From positions 1,054,001-1,118,000 of the forward strand of contig NZ_CP138200.1 in assembly GCF_050859025.1 (NCBI RefSeq): 64,000 nt of DNA. The letters are read 5' to 3'. This document shows, piece after piece, positions 61,488 through 64,000 of the stretch. Each line of letters starts with the position of its first letter. The first letter of the stretch is position 1. A program made the translations under genes and the position numbers. Under the pieces are notes generated by a model, which saw only the letters and a program-made list of their open reading frames with translations, did not search any database and was not told where the DNA came from. Source of the DNA: Wukongibacter sp050859025. GTDB taxonomy: Bacteria; Bacillota; Clostridia; Peptostreptococcales; Caminicellaceae.

Positions 61488-61523
61488 AAAACCCTTATCT
61501 AGTTCAGGATAAGGGTTTTTCTA
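61488..61523 (+). terminator. Riboswitch-controlled terminator
   Basis: Stem AAAACCCTTATC / GATAAGGGTTTTT. The loop side AGTTCAGG (61501-61508) is the exact complement of CCTGAACT in the aptamer (61422-61429), which offers alternative pairing without ligand. Confidence 0.88.
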
Positions 61524-61601
61524 TATATAAATAGATAAACATTTTGCATGCCTAAGATTTGGCATTCAATTTTTTGGGATATGGCAAATCTTTTGAATGT
61601 A

Positions 61602-61648
61602 TATAGGGTTCAATAGTATAAATTAAAGTCTCTACTCGAATCCCTATA
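61602..61648. repeat. Repeat family A, internally deleted short form
   Basis: Both ends (TATAGGGTTCAA and TCGAATCCCTATA) with GTATAAATTAAAG between; the central palindrome is lost. It lies between the terminator and the first gene of the ABC operon. Confidence 0.75.
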
Positions 61649-61692
61649 ATAGATTTTTAACAATTTATATATCTTGAAAGGAGAGAATCAAT

Positions 61693-61983
61693 ATGTCAAA
61701 AATAAATGTGAGTTTACAGGTATTACCAAGGGTTCCCGATGAAAGAATCTATGAAGTAGTTGACAAGGTTATAGCTTATATAGCTTCTACAGGAGTAAAC
61801 TATGAGGTTGGGCCTATGGAGACAACTATGGAGGGAGAGCTTGATGAACTTCTAGAAATTGTAAAGAAGGCTCAGGAAATATGTACAACAGAAGGTGCTA
61901 CTAGAGTTTTGTCAGTAGTTAAGATTGATTATAAACCTGAGGGTGTGACAATGGATGAAAAAGTTGGAAAGTATAGAAAATAG
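61693..61983 (+). CDS. Thiamine-binding protein, MTH1187/YqgV family
   Basis: This 96-residue ferredoxin-like-fold protein has VSLQVLPRVPDERIYEVVDK, ASTGVNYEVGPMETTMEGEL and TRVLSVVKIDYKP, the family blocks. Members bind thiamine or its pyrimidine part. AAAGGAG precedes the ATG. Its end overlaps the permease gene by 29 bp, and both lie under the TPP riboswitch. Confidence 0.88.
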   Translation: MSKINVSLQVLPRVPDERIYEVVDKVIAYIASTGVNYEVGPMETTMEGELDELLEIVKKAQEICTTEGATRVLSVVKIDYKPEGVTMDEKVGKYRK

Positions 61984-62719
61984 GATTATTCCTATTACGT
62001 TTTCAGGTTTATTGATTCTACTATGGTATTTTGTAGTTGAAAGGGGAATTGTTGAGAGCTTTATTCTTCCCTCGCCAGTAGATGTGATTACTACATTATT
62101 TAGAATCCTACCTGAAATCAAATCACATTTAGCAATGACCCTTACAGAGGCTTTTTATGGATTTATATTGTCTATCGCCTTAGCTATATTGTTAGCAATA
62201 CTTATGGATAATATTTCTATTTTAAAGAAAGCTATTTATCCACTTTTAGTAGTTTCTCAAACTATACCAATACTGGTCCTGGCACCACTTTTTGCTATGT
62301 GGTTTGGTTTAGGGAAATTTCCTAAAATTATCGTGGTTGCTTTAGTATGCTTTTTCCCAATAATAGTGGGTCTGCTAGAGGGCTTTGATTCTATAGATCG
62401 GGATTTGATAAACCTGATGAAATCTATGGGTGCTAGTAAACTAAAGATATTTACATTAGTAAAATTTCCTGCTTCTATGGTAAACTTTTTTACAGGACTT
62501 AAGGTGGCCGCTACATACTGTATAATGGCTGCATTTATTGGCGAATGGATGGGTGGAAAGGCTGGACTTGGACTCTATATGATAAGGGCCAAAAAATCCT
62601 TTTACATAGATAAGGTTTTTGCTATTGTACTTTTGATAGTTGTACTGAGTATGGGATTGTTTAAACTGGTGTCTATAATGCAAAAAATATTGATGCCTTG
62701 GAGTAATGAAAATGAATAG
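61955..62719 (+). CDS. thiX: ABC transporter permease for a thiamine precursor (ThiX-like)
   Basis: This 254-residue BPD_transp_1 protein has six membrane segments and the EAA-like cytoplasmic loop (KSMGASKLKIFTLVKFPASM). It groups by context with the binding protein and ATPase downstream. Its start overlaps the thiamine-binding protein gene, implying coupled translation. The name follows the B. subtilis/Bacillus halodurans ThiXYZ system. Confidence 0.85.
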   Translation: MKKLESIENRIIPITFSGLLILLWYFVVERGIVESFILPSPVDVITTLFRILPEIKSHLAMTLTEAFYGFILSIALAILLAILMDNISILKKAIYPLLVVSQTIPILVLAPLFAMWFGLGKFPKIIVVALVCFFPIIVGLLEGFDSIDRDLINLMKSMGASKLKIFTLVKFPASMVNFFTGLKVAATYCIMAAFIGEWMGGKAGLGLYMIRAKKSFYIDKVFAIVLLIVVLSMGLFKLVSIMQKILMPWSNENE

Positions 62720-62739
62720 TAAAACTAGGAGGAGATAAC

Positions 62740-63789
62740 ATGAAGAAATTAGGATTATGCCTATTGGCTGTTATGCTATTAATGGGAACATTAACAGGAT
62801 GCCAAGGTGAAAAACCGCAAACGGAGGTTGAACAACCGAAGGAAGCGGATCAACCAGAAAAATCTGAAGAGGCAAAAGAAGAAATTAAAAAGGTAACATT
62901 CATCTTAGATTGGCTTCCAAACACAAATCATACAGGTATTTATACTGCCATTGAAGAGGGATATTTTAAGGAAGAAGGCTTAGAGGTTGAAGTTGTACAA
63001 CCCCAAGAAGGAGATTCAAATGCTTTAATTGGAGCCGGCAAGGGCGAATTTGGAATAAGTTCTCAGGAGCAGGTTACTATGGCAAGAACTTCAAAAAATC
63101 CTATACCTATAAAGGCAGTTGCAGCTGTTATTCAGCATAATACATCTGGATTCGCATCTCCGACGGACAAAGGAATTAAAAGCCCAAAGGATTTTGAAGG
63201 AAAGAAATACGGAAGCTGGGGTATTGAATTAGAAAGAGCCTTTTTAAAGACCCTAATGGAAAAAGAGCAGGCAGATTTCGAGAAGCTAGAAATATTCGAC
63301 CTAATGAGCTATGACTTTTTTACAAGTGTTACAAAGGATGTAGATTTTCAATGGATTTTCTATGGTTGGGATGGAATTGCAGCAGAGGTTAAAGATTTTC
63401 CAATAAACTTTATCAAGCTACAGGATGTTGACCCAAAGCTTGATTTTTATACTCCAGTAATTATTACAAACGAAAAGCTTATTGAAACTAATCCTGATCT
63501 TGTTAAGAAATTCCTAAGAGCTGCTACAAAGGGCTATGAATCTGCGATAGAAAATCCAGAGCAATCTGTAGAATATCTTTTAAAGCATGCTCCTGAAACA
63601 GATAGAGATATAGCATTAGCCAGTCAAAAATATTTGGCAGGAGAATACAAGAAAGATGCAGATAGATGGGGAGAAATGAAGCTAGAAATATGGGAGACAT
63701 TTGGTAATTGGATGAATGATAACGGTATACTTGAAAACAAATTAGATGCAAAAGAGGCATTTACAAATGAGTATCTACCAGAAAAATAA
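62740..63789 (+). CDS. thiY: Thiamine-pyrimidine precursor-binding lipoprotein (NMT1/THI5 family)
   Basis: This 349-residue protein has a lipobox (MGTLTGC), a Glu/Pro-rich linker and an NMT1-like domain (FILDWLPNTNHTGIYTAIEE, GYFKEEGLEVEVVQPQEG). The ThiY family binds formylaminopyrimidine from degraded thiamine. The C-terminus includes the NPEQSVEYLLKHAPE helix. AGGAGG precedes the ATG. The TPP riboswitch upstream supports the role. Confidence 0.9.
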   Translation: MKKLGLCLLAVMLLMGTLTGCQGEKPQTEVEQPKEADQPEKSEEAKEEIKKVTFILDWLPNTNHTGIYTAIEEGYFKEEGLEVEVVQPQEGDSNALIGAGKGEFGISSQEQVTMARTSKNPIPIKAVAAVIQHNTSGFASPTDKGIKSPKDFEGKKYGSWGIELERAFLKTLMEKEQADFEKLEIFDLMSYDFFTSVTKDVDFQWIFYGWDGIAAEVKDFPINFIKLQDVDPKLDFYTPVIITNEKLIETNPDLVKKFLRAATKGYESAIENPEQSVEYLLKHAPETDRDIALASQKYLAGEYKKDADRWGEMKLEIWETFGNWMNDNGILENKLDAKEAFTNEYLPEK

Positions 63790-64000
63790 ACTTCATATTG
63801 AAAATATATATAAAAGCTTTGGTGAAATTTTAGTTGTGGACAATGTATCCTTGGATTTAAGGGAAAATGAATTTGTATCTATACTTGGACCTAGTGGAAG
63901 TGGAAAGAGTACAATCTTTAATATGATAGCAGGATTGCTTAAGCCAGATAAGGGCAATGTTTTTATTGAAGATGAAGATTTCACTGGAAAAAGCGGAAGA
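63767..64000 (+). CDS. thiZ: ABC transporter ATP-binding protein (ThiZ-like), 3' partial
   Basis: ATG 63767 overlaps the thiY stop by 23 bp and is preceded by AGAGG. The visible 78 codons include IENIYKSFGEILVVDNVSLD and Walker A GPSGSGKST. The gene runs off the window. It completes a permease-binding protein-ATPase importer under riboswitch control. Confidence 0.9.
   Translation, partial: MSIYQKNKLHIENIYKSFGEILVVDNVSLDLRENEFVSILGPSGSGKSTIFNMIAGLLKPDKGNVFIEDEDFTGKSGR

Overview
The window comes from a low-GC, spore-forming anaerobic Firmicute of the Clostridia type. This is inferred from the AT-rich sequence, strong AGGAGG ribosome sites, an alpha/beta small acid-soluble spore protein, TTG/GTG starts, T-rich terminators, and activase and nitrogenase-like genes. 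The genus cannot be fixed. No rRNA, tRNA or CRISPR array was seen. Layout: (1) 1-5400 is an ABC transporter of the iron-siderophore/cobalamin class interleaved with a complete nitrogenase-like NifH/NifD/NifK trio; the permease presumably lies left of the window. (2) 5874-10363 is a lipoprotein plus ABC-2 exporter. (3) 10534-16095 has a ferritin-like protein, the probable alpha-ribazole salvage pair cblT-cblS, and a divergent metal-chelate ABC operon with a near-perfect Fur box. (4) 16468-20878 has a DMT transporter, two DUF421 membrane proteins and a secreted phosphodiester glycosidase. (5) 21115-26441 has two copies of a COG3580-like/COG3581-like gene pair around one 2-hydroxyacyl-CoA-dehydratase-type activase. 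(6) 26515-35335 has a spore protein, a two-component system, a UbiB-like kinase, an MFS transporter, an orphan PocR-domain kinase, a YerC-like regulator, and a TPR gene overlapping a 40-codon peptide gene that resembles a quorum-sensing pair. (7) 35434-40838 is the thiamine operon thiSFGHCE behind a TPP riboswitch. (8) 40930-48893 is a graveyard: two IS231-like (IS4 family) elements with nonsense-mutated transposases, sitting in the terminal repeats of a decayed Tn3/Tn4430-like transposon. (9) 49042-50073 is a divergent Xre regulator pair with repeated operators. (10) 50312-61277 is an accessory run of acetyltransferases, hydrolases, a deformylase and an MccF-like peptidase. (11) 61367-64000 is a second TPP riboswitch with a thiamine-precursor ABC operon cut by the window end.

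The window carries two different ATP-driven low-potential electron-transfer systems: the nitrogenase-like trio, and the activase with duplicated cysteine-rich partners. Metal chelate and cobamide functions (regions 1 and 3) and thiamine functions (regions 7 and 11) form coherent nutrient-acquisition themes.

Non-coding space is seeded with at least four families of short palindromic, MITE-like repeats. The main one, about 104 bp, occurs about ten times, always between genes. The best candidates for undescribed biology are the nitrogenase-like/ABC operon, the duplicated activase-partner cluster and the TPR-peptide pair.
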